The translations under genes and the position numbers were made by a program. A stretch of DNA of 64,000 nucleotides from contig JAKZHN010000008.1 of the NCBI GenBank assembly GCA_037179335.1, positions 1,364,001-1,428,000 on the forward strand, written 5' to 3'. The notes beneath the pieces were generated by a model that had not been told where the DNA came from, did not search any database, and saw nothing but the letters and a program-made list of their open reading frames with translations. The stretch is from Cyclaneusma minus (Eukaryota; Ascomycota; Leotiomycetes; Marthamycetales; Marthamycetaceae). Position 1 is the first letter of the stretch, and each line of letters starts with the position of its first letter. This document shows, in pieces, positions 31,010 to 40,792 of this stretch.

Positions 31010-31816
31010 TGTTATACACCAACTTGTACAGAACTTCGAGCTTCAACTGCCCTCCGCGGATTTGGTTTTGCGCGTCAAGCGTCCAGCTCTTGCTATTTGC
31101 GCTGCCCGGCGCATTGAGCCAGCCGGTTGAGCGAACAATAAGACGCTCGCGCTTCGGACCTCAACTGCCTGTTCTGCAGCAAGCTAAATTCATCAAGTGC
31201 TACTCGACGCCTTTATCTGACACCATTGGATGGCGATGGGGCTTCTACATCACTGCCATCATCAATGCTCTCTTGTTCGTGGCGTCTATTTTCGTCTTGC
31301 CCCGCAGATCCTCCGTCAAAGAAGCTGTCCAGAAACTCGTGGCGTCGTCTCGCCACCGATATTGACTGGGTCGGTGTTGGAATCCTCACTGTGTCGTTTG
31401 GGCTGCTATTCTACGTTCTTGCGTGAGTTTCGTTCTATGCCCTCAATCTTTGCCGGAGGAGACCTCACTAACACCCTTCCAGTAGGGTTACGCTGAGCTA
31501 CGAAAACATGTCGAAATCTCTCTACATAGTGCTTCTCGTCATCTCAGTCTTACTCCTCCCCGTCTTCTCTATCTGGGTCCGGCGGCAGGTGGATCGATCC
31601 AAGCCGGCCTTGATTCCGAACGCAGTCTGGAAGCAGTTACCATTCCTCTTCATCTGTGTGTCCATTTTCTTCCCCTGGGCCGCGTTCCATGCCTTCCAGT
31701 ACATTTTGATGGCGACAGCACACCCGGAATGGATTTATTGGTCGTCACCATTTGTTGCGATGTGTCTGTCTCCTATAAACGGTGATGGTGAGTATAATCC
31801 AGGGATATATTATTGA
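31010..31816 (+). pseudogene. Decayed MFS (DHA2-like) drug-efflux transporter
   Basis: Pieces of a 14-span major facilitator are readable but not as one protein. LSDTIGWRWGFYITAIINALLFV is in one frame. A frame change near 31320-31345 leads to RRLATDIDWVGVGILTVSFGLLFYVLA. A usable GTGAGT...CAG intron leads to SLYIVLLVISVLLLPVF and SKPALIPNAVWKQLPFLFICVSIFF. The N-terminal helices are missing or unrecognisable. FHAFQYI runs directly into WIYWSSPFVAMCLSPINGD, which in intact relatives lie several helices apart. Sequence stops soon after. This indicates frameshift, internal deletion and loss of both ends. Confidence 0.8.
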
Positions 31817-32498
31817 TTCGAAGTAGTAGAATATCAAGAAATTCTGAGATTTGAAAGAAAGATGGTCGAAATTACTCATAACTTGCGAACTGATCAAGAT
31901 CTTGGTGTATTTACTGGAGAGCCCTATACCAATGATTTATGTTTGGATATCTGGCATGTATCCATTTATTTGCAAGACCGTAATGTTATAGGTAGGTGAG
32001 TGCGGTTTAAAGAGATTAGTACAAACACTTGTTGACTGGAGGAGTGAGAGGTGATGACGAGCCGCCTCCTGAATTTCGGATGCCCTCTACATTTCCGTCA
32101 ATGCTACCCGACTCGGACCGTTTGGAATACTTTCTGGTTCTCCTCTTCGCACGCGATTGCAGAGATAGTTGAGATAATGTGTTCTCTAAGCTTCCTTGAC
32201 GTTGAAACAAAGCACTTGTATATCCCAGCTTGGACTTAAGCAGTAGCTAAAAATAGCCTCTGCGGCAGTGCCTGTGGCGCAGTCGATACACGTTGGCGGG
32301 GCAAAACTCCAGAAATGAATCGTGACTCCGGGAACCGATTCGCGGCCCTTGAAACCTTGCTTCATTATCAGCTCACGTCTTGTTTGTTATTGCGCGGCCC
32401 AAGGGCCAGCCACTCTCGTTTTCTGCTCTTAACATGGCGAGTTCTCCTTCACTCCCTCTCCCTCGCCATATTCTCTCGCTGCCAACTACCTCTCCACC
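31817..32498. other. Gene-free stretch after the transporter relic
   Basis: No gene is visible. The GTGGCGCAGTCGATACACG word near 32275 looks superficially like a tRNA D-arm but no cloverleaf can be built. Confidence 0.45.
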
Positions 32499-33509
32499 AT
32501 GGCTCCCCTCCAACTTCTAAACGACCGAACCGTCCACGGCGCACGGAAAGCTGCCATCGCAGCCGCGCCGCAAATTCTGAATCTTTCGGCGCATACCATC
32601 GCCCGGCGAAGCTTGACTGTCGATAGTACGCAGAAAGTGACGTTGGGCGTTATCATCGCATATGTCGTTCTCATCGCCTTACTATGGAATATTCCCTACG
32701 TCCGCATGATTCTCTGGCCCTTCAAAGTGCGTCTCCCCGACTTCCCCTTCCTACTTCCACATTCTCCTTTTCCGAAATATTCAAAACGTATGCTAAACCA
32801 GATTCCAGATGCTAGTAATCGCCTTCCACGAATTCGGCCACGCCATCACCGCCTGCTGCACCGGCGGGCGCGTAAAATCCATATCACTCGACCCGCACGA
32901 AGGCGGCGTGACGCACATGGCAGGCGGAATCAACGCCATCACATTGCCAGCAGGCTACTTAGGATCCAGTTTGATCGGAGCATTGCTTATATTCTGCGGA
33001 TTTGATATTGTGGCCAGCAAGGTTGCTAGTTTGGTGTTGGGCGTGTGCTTTTTACTGACGCTGTGGTGGGGGAAGAGAGATTGGTTGACGATCGGTACGG
33101 TGCTGGCTGCGGTTGGATTGCTTGTTGCCTGTTGGTTTATTGACCATGCGGAGCCCTTGCGGTTTGTCGTGGTAAGTGCAGTCTTTCTGTACCAAGTTTT
33201 TGGTATTAGGGTTGGATACAAGTATTTGGGAATTCTGGCTAATGGCAACTGCAGCTTTTTACTGGTGTTATGTCGGCGCTCTACAGCGTCTGGGACATCT
33301 GCGACGATTTGATTCTGCGCAAGGTCAATACCTCCGATGCATACGTTTTCGCGGAGAGGTATGGAGGCTCGTCGCAGTGCTGGGGTGTCATCTGGTCGAT
33401 TATCTCGCTGGCTTTCATGATTATGGGAATTATTGCTGGTATTGCAGCGTTCCCAGAGTCGTGGAGTCAGCAGGAATCGGATTCGGAGGACTTCATCCCG
33501 ACTAGGTGA
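32499..33509 (+). CDS. M50B-type membrane metalloprotease-like protein
   Basis: A probable integral membrane zinc protease of the M50B group. Three exons, 32499-32726, 32809-33171 and 33255-33509, all phase 0, give 281 residues. A membrane segment (VTLGVIIAYVVLIALLW) is followed by the zinc motif HEFGH at about 83-87. HMAGGINAITLPAGYLGSSLIGALLIF follows, with a series of hydrophobic segments and a late Asp (VWDICDDL) that may complete the site. The C-terminus is acidic (QQESDSEDF). Substrates of fungal members are not known to me. Confidence 0.88.
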
Positions 33510-34005
33510 AGCAGAAAGCGGCTTGGCTAGCCGTCAGGATACTCGGTCATCGTTTCGTTTGAAGCGAGAAAGACTGGTTTGCATCAGGACTGGGAACAGG
33601 CGTCGGGCATGTTTCGATTGGAGTTGGCAGGGAGTCAGGGGCAGGACATATGACATTTGATAGCCTGCGACTAAGCTAGCGTCTTTGTCTTCGACACGGA
33701 AGGCGTTATAAAAGACACAATGCAATTCATCCATGTTTCATGTTTCTCGCTGAGCTCTTGAGCCTTGACCTACCTACTATTGATTACCTGTTCATCCTGA
33801 GGTGCTACATGTAGTACTACGTGCTAGTACTACGTCGTGGCTTACTACATCTCGATAGCCACAGCATCCCCGGTCAACTAACAGTCTCCGATAACAATCC
33901 TCCGAGATCGACTGAGGAACGTTTCCAGCCTCATAAGATTCCCGAATTCAGCGTTTAGGATCATTATCGAGGAGACTCGCTAGCTACTAGACTCATCCCA
34001 TCATT
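33510..34005. other. Intergenic stretch
   Basis: A short run of ACTACGTGCTAGTACTACG repeats occurs near 33810-33840. No gene is visible. Confidence 0.4.
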
Positions 34006-34864
34006 ATGGCCTCGAAACTAGCCACCCTCTACGACCTTCGCAATAACCTAGACGCCACAACCTGGCTAATCATAGGAGCATGTCTCCAAAGCCTCCTCAT
34101 CTTCCTCCTCCACGCCTACATCGCCCTCCTACCACCATTTCTCCTAGTCACCACCCGAGCTGTACAGAAATACGTTCTGCCCAGCAACGATGCTGGGCTC
34201 ATGAAAGGCGTCCATCTCGGCCGATACACTACCGAGCTTCAGCTATCCAACGACAAAAATGAAACTCACTCTTCTGTGGTAGTTTTCCTGATAGGGGCTA
34301 GCTCAAACCAGTAAACTTTCGCCTGATCTTTAGACATGATAGAACGAAACTGACTGACTACCTATGATTACTTAGTCCCGCAGGCAGACTCGCCCCCGGC
34401 TTCCCCCAGCTCGGCAAGTATTTCCTCAACATGTGGAAAGAAGCCGCCGCCAACCCAGAGAAGTCCGGCTGTAAGTACAAATCGTCCCGCCCCATTTGAC
34501 TCACCATTCACAACTAAACTCATCATCATCCACAGTCCTAGGCAAAACATGCGCCATGCAAGGCACCGATGCACACACAGCCAGCACAGCAGTGACAATC
34601 TCCTACTGGCGATCTGTGGAAGATCTACATGCTTTCGCACAGAGCCCAGTGCACCGCGTTGCTTGGGACTGGTGGAGCAAGTATGTGAAAGAGTATCCGC
34701 ATCTGGGCCTTTACCATGAGACATATGCGGTGCCTAAGGATCAGTGGGAGACTGTGTATATCAATATGCCGTCTTTTGGGATGGGGCAGGTTAAGATCCC
34801 TAAAGAGGCGTTGGTGGAGCGTAAGAGGGCGGGGAAGGACTCGTTTTATGCCAGGGCGGGATAG
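34006..34864 (+). CDS. DUF4188 (monooxygenase-like) protein
   Basis: A 242-residue protein from exons 34006-34310, 34376-34470 and 34536-34864, with joins reading SSN-HPAG and SG-FLGKT. An N-terminal hydrophobic stretch (TTWLIIGACLQSLLIFLLHAYIALLPPFLL) precedes a ferredoxin-like fold region containing VVVFLIGASSNHPAG, ISYWRSVEDLHAFAQSPVHRVAWDWW and GLYHETYAVP. These phrases are the signature of the DUF4188 family, which resembles antibiotic-biosynthesis-type monooxygenases. The enzymatic reaction is unknown. The conserved His/Trp region probably lines the pocket (inferred). Confidence 0.85.
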
Positions 34865-35152
34865 CGTGACAACGGGCTTGGAGGAGGCCGGAGGGCATCG
34901 TGATGATTATGCACTACGAAAGGTTTGGGTATTGTATATACTCGGCTAGTTTGGAAAGTTTTGGTATTTGTGAAATGGAGATTGAGCATTCTGCAAGAGC
35001 GGCTGTTTTCGGCTGCTGTTGATACAAGTGAGAGGCTCAGAAACGCCGACGCCGGAAATGCATAATTCATGTTTCCCAATACCAAGGAAAACCCCCAGAA
35101 TGTACACGGATTTCCACGGATTCCCAAGCTACAAATATCATTGATCGTTAGT

Positions 35153-35963
35153 TTAGACGAAGGTCTGACGTTTCTTGTTGAACGCTCTCTGGTCCTTCAA
35201 CCATTGTCGATAGCCTGCAACAGATCCGATCTTCTCGCCATAGTAATCCGGTACTATTTTTTATCAGCCACAATGTGCAAGAGCGAGACCGAAGGACAGA
35301 CATACCTGGATTTGCCATAGATGACGCTGACGGGTCCACACGATGTTTCTTGATTCTCGCATAGAACTCTTTCTCTTTCTGCATCGCAATTCAGTAATTA
35401 TCCATAAGAAATAGGGTCGACGATTGACTGGGTCTTACATTCATGATATCCTGTTTGTGTCTCCCATTGAACATGTTGAATATGCTGGTTCCCACGATTG
35501 GTCCCATTAGCCATCCGAGACCACCACAACCCATTGTCATGAAACCCATGGTAATGAACGGGTCCAGAGGAATCTGGGTCACGAATCGCTCTAGCTCAGC
35601 CGTCATAATAACTTGTGCACCGGCCGCGGAACCGAACAAGCCCGTGCCTATGGAAGCACCAAGCTGCCACCTCCGTCGAACCTTGCGGAGCTTGAAAAAC
35701 GAGTTCCAGTCAAGAGGCGGAGATTCGGGGTCGGTTGCTTTCTGCGCGGTTGATTTCTGTGCGACAGCATCGGATTTTGATGGGGATGTGGAGAAATGTC
35801 GAACTCGTGGAAGGTGGATGGCTGCGGGTTTCTTGGTGGTGCGGGTGAATGAGCGTGATGGTTCGATAGCTCTGGGGGACTTGGAAGTGATTTGCGGGAG
35901 CAGAGCAGGCTGCACTCGACGAGAGACAGCTGCGTGCCGGAGTGACGGAGCGGAGGACATCAT
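35153..35963 (-). CDS. pam17: PAM17, presequence-translocase motor subunit
   Basis: A mitochondrial inner-membrane subunit that helps couple the TIM23 channel to its import motor. Three exons, 35963-35439, 35378-35306 and 35253-35153, give 232 residues. The Arg/Ser/Thr-rich, acid-poor N-terminus (about 60 residues, including RHFSTSPS) is a mitochondrial presequence. The family core follows: LDWNSFFKLRKVRRRWQLG, two hydrophobic segments around LFGSAAGAQV and ITMGFMTMGCGGLGWLMGPIVG, then KEKEFYARIKKHRVDPS and PDYYGEKIGSVAGYRQWLKDQRAFNKK. Two adjacent Met codons begin the frame; the first was chosen. Confidence 0.95.
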
Positions 35964-36469
35964 CTTCGCGATCGAGGAAGCTTCTCAGAGGGCGAATGGA
36001 GAGAGGAGAGGTGCGAGTTTGCGATGGAGAGCTTCAAAGTTTAAAGTTGGAGCTGCCCATACGACACAACATTGAACGCGACGGGAGGACGGGCAGCAAT
36101 TGATAGCGGCCTATAACGTAAGGCAGCAGCAATCTTCTCAGACATGTGCCCGCCGCGCAACAGCGACAACAACTCGGCCGTCCAACCGACAAATTGACCT
36201 GGCGCCACCTTTGATGTCGTCCATTCCTGCTTTCGCTGTCACTAGAGGCTCCGGCGCATCTCCTCGTCCGCTCGTTAATTTATACGATTTTTGCAAAGGC
36301 GCATTTAATTTAGGGGGTGCCGCGAGCGACTGATGATTGCGCGCAAGTGACGACCCTGACCCTTTCCTCCAAAGGCGACGACGCGCCTTAACTCTGTCGC
36401 GTAGACCTGAACGCCAAATTCCATGCCAGTCACCGCTAGACCGTCACTAGATGACGCGCAAAAGGGCCA
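35964..36469. promoter_or_regulatory. Bidirectional promoter region, PAM17 and 790-residue gene
   Basis: This stretch separates two divergent starts. Several GCGCC/GGCGC words and no TATA box suggest housekeeping promoters. No gene is visible. Confidence 0.4.
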
Positions 36470-38842
36470 ATGCCCCGAAATTCCTTCTTCATCCCCGTCC
36501 CTTACCGGCCTAAATATGTGCCCAACTCGGGTCCCGCGCTGGCTCCTCTCACCCTCCAGCCACAACACGATGAGGACGACCACTACTTCATAGCGGACGA
36601 GATCTCGTTCAACAAGAAACCCGTGTACGTGGTCAGCTCGCGTAAAAATACAGCCTGGAGGCAGGTAGTCGAAAAACAAGACGTCCTAGACTGGGTGTCT
36701 CCTCGAACCTACGAGGACTTCGAGTACGAGCAAGCCTGCAAGCGCGAAGAGGAAGACCTGCGTCTAGAGGAAGAAGAAGCTGCTGAGCGCCAGCTACTAC
36801 TGCAATTGAAGCAGCAGAAGAAACTGGAAAAGAAGCGCAAGCAAAAGCGCTTAGCTGCAACAGTTTCCTCGTCTTCCAACAGGATCCAAGTGATCCTACT
36901 CAGCTTCCCCTCTAAGCGCAATATCGGAGGAGAGAAGGTCATACAAAGCATAGAAGTCGACATGGCTAATACTCCGCGGAGTATGGAGGACGGCGCAGTG
37001 GCTCCGGGCGAGAAACGCAAGCCGTCAAGCAAACGCAAGCGCGATTCCACAAGCAGCACGATTGCGGTCATCAAACCCCCAGCCAAAGCCCAAAAGACCG
37101 CTGTCAGCCCTGCCCCGATATTGCCTATCCGCCCCCCAAGTAGCAAATCTGCGAGTTCGGCCATGTCGTCGAGCTCCATACTCCCACCGGCTCGACCCTC
37201 ATTCAGTGAATCCAGCAGAATAATACCTGGCTCCACACCATCTTCTGCCAAGTCTACGAGGATCGTTCCTGGCTCTACTCCATCGTCGGCCAAGTCCACC
37301 AGGATTATTCCTGGTTCGGTCCCGTCTTCAGCAAAAACTCGCGCACCAAGTTCAAAGCAAGATGGAAGTCCAAAGAAAGACGGCTATCAACAACCCACGC
37401 TGTCGACTCCACTCAAAAGGCGCTACCGTTTGGACACAGACACATCGGATAACGACGTGTTTACTACCCCTGACGAATACAAGCGCATCGTCCCGCCTCA
37501 AGCCAATGGAGCAGGCGAGTCAAGTGATGAGGAGGATGAATCTGAAGACGACGAAGCTGAGGCTCAAGCTCGAGTGAATGGAGAAAGTGCAGAGGAAGCC
37601 GATACCGACTCCGAGGCACATGACGATTACGACGACGATGAGCCTTTCGATCCTTACCGCAACGGAGTGGCTCCATTGATGGTCGCTCGTAAAACGTCAA
37701 TGCCAAGGTCACGTCTTGGCAGTCTCATAATATCAACGAAACGTGCCGTCACTCCAGATAAGCATGCTTTCCAAGATATCGATCCGACCAAATCTGAAAT
37801 GAGCAAACTTCTTGCGGCTGAACTACGTCGGGAGGACCGACGACGAGCCCGAGGAAGATATCACAGATGCGGCAAGGATTGCGAGTACGAGAACAGAAAG
37901 CGAACGCACCAGCGTATACGAGACCTGGGTGCTCAATTTTTCCCGGGTCGGAATGAGACAGGACGCTATCTCTGGTACATCAAGGACGACACTTGGCTCG
38001 TTGGACAAGGACACTGTTATCAAGTGTACTTTACAGACGGTACTCACTATTGGGTTAAGGCGAAGGATGTCTGTCCTGTTGCCATAGAGAAGTACCGACA
38101 ATGGACATTGAAGGGAAAGCCTGGCGATGTCGGTGGTCTTTCTGAAGATGAATACAGAGAAGGCAAGTCAGAGAGCGACGATGAAGAAGATGAGAGCGAA
38201 TCAGAAGACGGTGATCCCAAACAACGCGGCAACCTCAAACAGGACGATCACGAGGATGACGACGAGGATGACCAAGATAGCGACCAAGAAATGGAGGACC
38301 GGGGAGACGTAGAGGAGGATCAACAAGGCGAAGAGGAGGACCAAGAAGATGACGAAGTCTCAAGCCAAGAAGACTCAGAGGACGAGGACGAGGAAGAGGA
38401 ATCTGATAAAGCCTCCAAGGCCCCCTCATCCTCTGAAGTCGATTTCGAGACCATTCCACTACCGCTCAAAAGCGGAGGAAGACGCAAAATGCGCACCGAC
38501 GACATCGCCTCCGATGACCAAGAATACACCACCAGTGGATCCGAAGCCCCCTCTGTACCCGTCGAGCCGAAAACCCGCAGCAGTCACCGTAAGACCCGCA
38601 GTACTTCGAACGCTCAAAGTATTTCAACCGTCCAGAGTGTTCCAAACGCCCAAAGTACTTCAAACGCTCGAAGGAGCAGCCGACTAAGCCCAAGTACGGG
38701 ATCAAAATTACGGACGCCCCAGACGGCATCTAAGGCGGCTCCGCAAGCTACTCATGCGCGGACGCCTTCTGATGCGTACAGCGTGTCAGCAAAGGCTGAG
38801 AGCGCGCTGAGGGCTATTAGTCAGCTGCGATGGAAAACTTAA
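36470..38842 (+). CDS. Large acidic low-complexity nuclear-type protein, unknown
   Basis: A 790-residue single-exon protein. The first 150 residues look folded (FFIPVPYRPKYVPNSGP, then a Tyr/Trp-containing region) and run into a Glu/Lys/Gln helix (REEEDLRLEEEEAAERQLLLQLKQQKKLEKKRKQKR). Basic nuclear-localisation-like runs (KRKPSSKRKRD) follow, then three tandem copies of RI(I/V)PGSxPSSAKS. About residues 455-550 form a compact Cys/Trp/Tyr-containing domain (RCGKDCEYENRKRTHQRIRDLGAQFFPG...WLVGQGHCYQVYF). Next comes a long Asp/Glu run and Ser/Thr/Asn repeats (SNAQSIS-like). Nuclear location is inferred. I recognise no family, though the Cys/Trp domain could bind histone tails or nucleic acid. 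Confidence 0.82.
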   Translation: MPRNSFFIPVPYRPKYVPNSGPALAPLTLQPQHDEDDHYFIADEISFNKKPVYVVSSRKNTAWRQVVEKQDVLDWVSPRTYEDFEYEQACKREEEDLRLEEEEAAERQLLLQLKQQKKLEKKRKQKRLAATVSSSSNRIQVILLSFPSKRNIGGEKVIQSIEVDMANTPRSMEDGAVAPGEKRKPSSKRKRDSTSSTIAVIKPPAKAQKTAVSPAPILPIRPPSSKSASSAMSSSSILPPARPSFSESSRIIPGSTPSSAKSTRIVPGSTPSSAKSTRIIPGSVPSSAKTRAPSSKQDGSPKKDGYQQPTLSTPLKRRYRLDTDTSDNDVFTTPDEYKRIVPPQANGAGESSDEEDESEDDEAEAQARVNGESAEEADTDSEAHDDYDDDEPFDPYRNGVAPLMVARKTSMPRSRLGSLIISTKRAVTPDKHAFQDIDPTKSEMSKLLAAELRREDRRRARGRYHRCGKDCEYENRKRTHQRIRDLGAQFFPGRNETGRYLWYIKDDTWLVGQGHCYQVYFTDGTHYWVKAKDVCPVAIEKYRQWTLKGKPGDVGGLSEDEYREGKSESDDEEDESESEDGDPKQRGNLKQDDHEDDDEDDQDSDQEMEDRGDVEEDQQGEEEDQEDDEVSSQEDSEDEDEEEESDKASKAPSSSEVDFETIPLPLKSGGRRKMRTDDIASDDQEYTTSGSEAPSVPVEPKTRSSHRKTRSTSNAQSISTVQSVPNAQSTSNARRSSRLSPSTGSKLRTPQTASKAAPQATHARTPSDAYSVSAKAESALRAISQLRWKT

Positions 38843-39232
38843 ATTCGCGAATAAAGATAGTGCGATAGCTTGCTTTCTTATCCTTCGGGTTTGAGGCGTT
38901 GAGGCAGTACGGCATTTCTGACTAAGGGAGTTTGATGGTGGTTCTTTCGGTAGCGGTTTAGATCGATACCCGGGAGTTTCGATAAGTGCGTGCACCTCCA
39001 TGGATGGGTAATACTTGGGAGGTATGTGTAGACGTTTTGTAGAATCTTTTTGCATGGGGAGCAGCAGTGGTTGTTTTGCGAAGTCAGCTGCATTGTGCTG
39101 GAGGAAGGGGGAGGGATGCAGATCTGGACTGGCGGGGGCAAAGGGGTTGTTGGGGTGCCTCGAGGGGCGCAAGCAACATGTTGTGCAGGTGAGAACCTGC
39201 TTGGATGAGAGCCTGCTTGATGGACGCCTGAC

Positions 39233-39296
39233 TGGCTTTCATTCTCAATGGCTTTCATCTTGCATGGCTTTCATCTTGCATGGCTTTCTTCCCGCA
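39233..39296. repeat. 16-bp tandem repeat, four copies
   Basis: The unit is TGGCTTTCATCTTGCA. The two middle copies are identical and the outer two differ at several bases. Confidence 0.85.
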
Positions 39297-39644
39297 TACC
39301 TAGGTACCTAGCTTTCGTCTGATCTGTTTACTACTTCAGATGGATCACAGCATGCTTCGACAGATGCAATACGATGAATACTCATAGAAATGGTGTGAAA
39401 TTTTTGAATTTGATTTGTGTGACTGAGTGGTTTGGGTGTGTGAACGCGTCCGATCGTCAACAGGGGCAGATACCTTCAAGATGTCATAAAGAAAGTCTAT
39501 GTGCAAGGTTTGTATTGAGAACCTGATGCTTAGTCTAAATTCTTAATTCATGACTTCGGTCTGTCGAACTGTTTCTAGGAAGGAGTAAGGACTGAGGGAG
39601 GGCTGAGGGATGAACTTGGCAAGTCTTTTTATGGTATTTAGTCA

Positions 39645-39820
39645 TGATCACCCGGTTCGCCTCAAGTCATTTGGATCGCTTCCAGATATCTGAATTCCTC
39701 CTAGTTGTTTGACTTAGTCCTCATCGTCTGGCTTATGCCTGATCATTTGGTATGGTCCTAATGATCTGGCACAGCCCTAATGATCTGGTTCGATTCCAAT
39801 CATTCGGTTCATTGTCAATA
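39645..39820 (+). repeat. 19-bp tandem repeat array, about nine units
   Basis: Units such as ATGATCTGGTTCGATTCCA recur at exactly 19 bases with many substitutions. In the same rotation the pattern is ATnATyTGG-----TTCCA, matching the arrays at 11.3, 45.9 and 47.8 kb. It lies in gene-free DNA. Confidence 0.75.
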
Positions 39821-40513
39821 ACTTCTAATCTTCACTCATCCGCCAACTCGACATTCACAGCATGCAAAGACTTCTTTCATTTCACAGTCATACTCACAGC
39901 AGGAACATTCATCAATCGAAGTCAAGTAAGGGGTTATTAGGGGGCTTTTATTATTAGCGACCTAGGAAAAAGACTGTCCCATCGCTGCTGCCAATCCAGG
40001 GGATCGGGCAATGCAGTGCGAGAAGTAAGTCTTGAAGAGAACCAAAAGAGCACCATGGGGTGCCATGAAGCTGCGTCTCAAAAGAGCGCACTCGTTTCCA
40101 CCAGATCCCGTTCCATCTCGAAGATCCACCGCCGAAACACCATCTCCTATGATGCCTTGTTCCCGAATCCACCACCGAAAACATCGTCTGCCATGATGTC
40201 ATGTCCCCAATAAGAATGAATACGCCGATCCTTGTAGGCGTCGTATGAGTGAAGAGAGCGTCGAAAGGAAATGGTGATGTTGATTTGGCGAATGAGCATC
40301 GTGTAGCTTCTCGCCGAAATGAGTGTGGGGGACTTGGTGGTGAAGAAAGGCCATGATCAGTGTCGGTGGCAGCTGTATGTCGAAGAAGAAAGAAAGTGCT
40401 GCTGAGACTGCAGCAGCTCCAGAATGAGCGTCGTAAGGAAAGCCGAATTGTGGTTCGCGCACCGTGTGGTTGGAAGAAAGAAAATGCTACTGGTTATCGT
40501 AGGCTTGATGGAG

Positions 40514-40792
40514 CAGCGTCAACCAGGAGCATCAATGGTGACTTTTGCTGAAATGATATGTGGCATGTCGCGGGCGCCAAGCGGATGTTGTCGAGCCCGA
40601 AGGCTATGAACGAGGAAGCGATCATCAGCCCCTATTCGTTCTCGATGAAGACAACGTCCAACCAGGAAGCATCACTGGTGGATTTTGCTGAAGGAAATTA
40701 AATGACGGTTTCGCTCGGCCGTCAGCGTGCATTGTCGGGCCCGAAGGCCAAGGAAGGAGAGCCAGGCGTCATCGCCTATTCGGAATCCATGT
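40514..40792. repeat. Diverged tandem duplication of about 135 bp
   Basis: The segment with CGTCAACCAGGAGCATCA...TTTTGCTGAA, GTCGAGCCCGAAGGC and CATCAGCCCCTATTCG is repeated as CGTCCAACCAGGAAGCATCA...TTTTGCTGAA, GTCGGGCCCGAAGGC and CATCGCCTATTCG. The second copy runs into the last codons of the coding gene at 40776. The duplication therefore arose from, or into, that gene's 3' end. Confidence 0.75.

Larger units (their letters stand above)
38843..40775. other. Gene-free stretch with several repeat types
   Basis: No gene can be supported in these 1.9 kb. They hold four 16-base repeats at 39233-39296, a 19-bp array at 39645-39820 and a diverged tandem duplication at 40514-40792. GAGCGTCG(A/T)AAGGAAA words recur between 40255 and 40440, suggesting older copies of the same duplicated unit. 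Confidence 0.55.

Noticed and set aside
32270..32340. tRNA-like words near 32275.
   Set aside because: No anticodon stem or T-arm with GGTTCGA-type sequence can be paired.
39786..39800. GGTTCGATTCC resembling a tRNA B box.
   Set aside because: It is one unit of the 19-bp array and no cloverleaf can be drawn around it.
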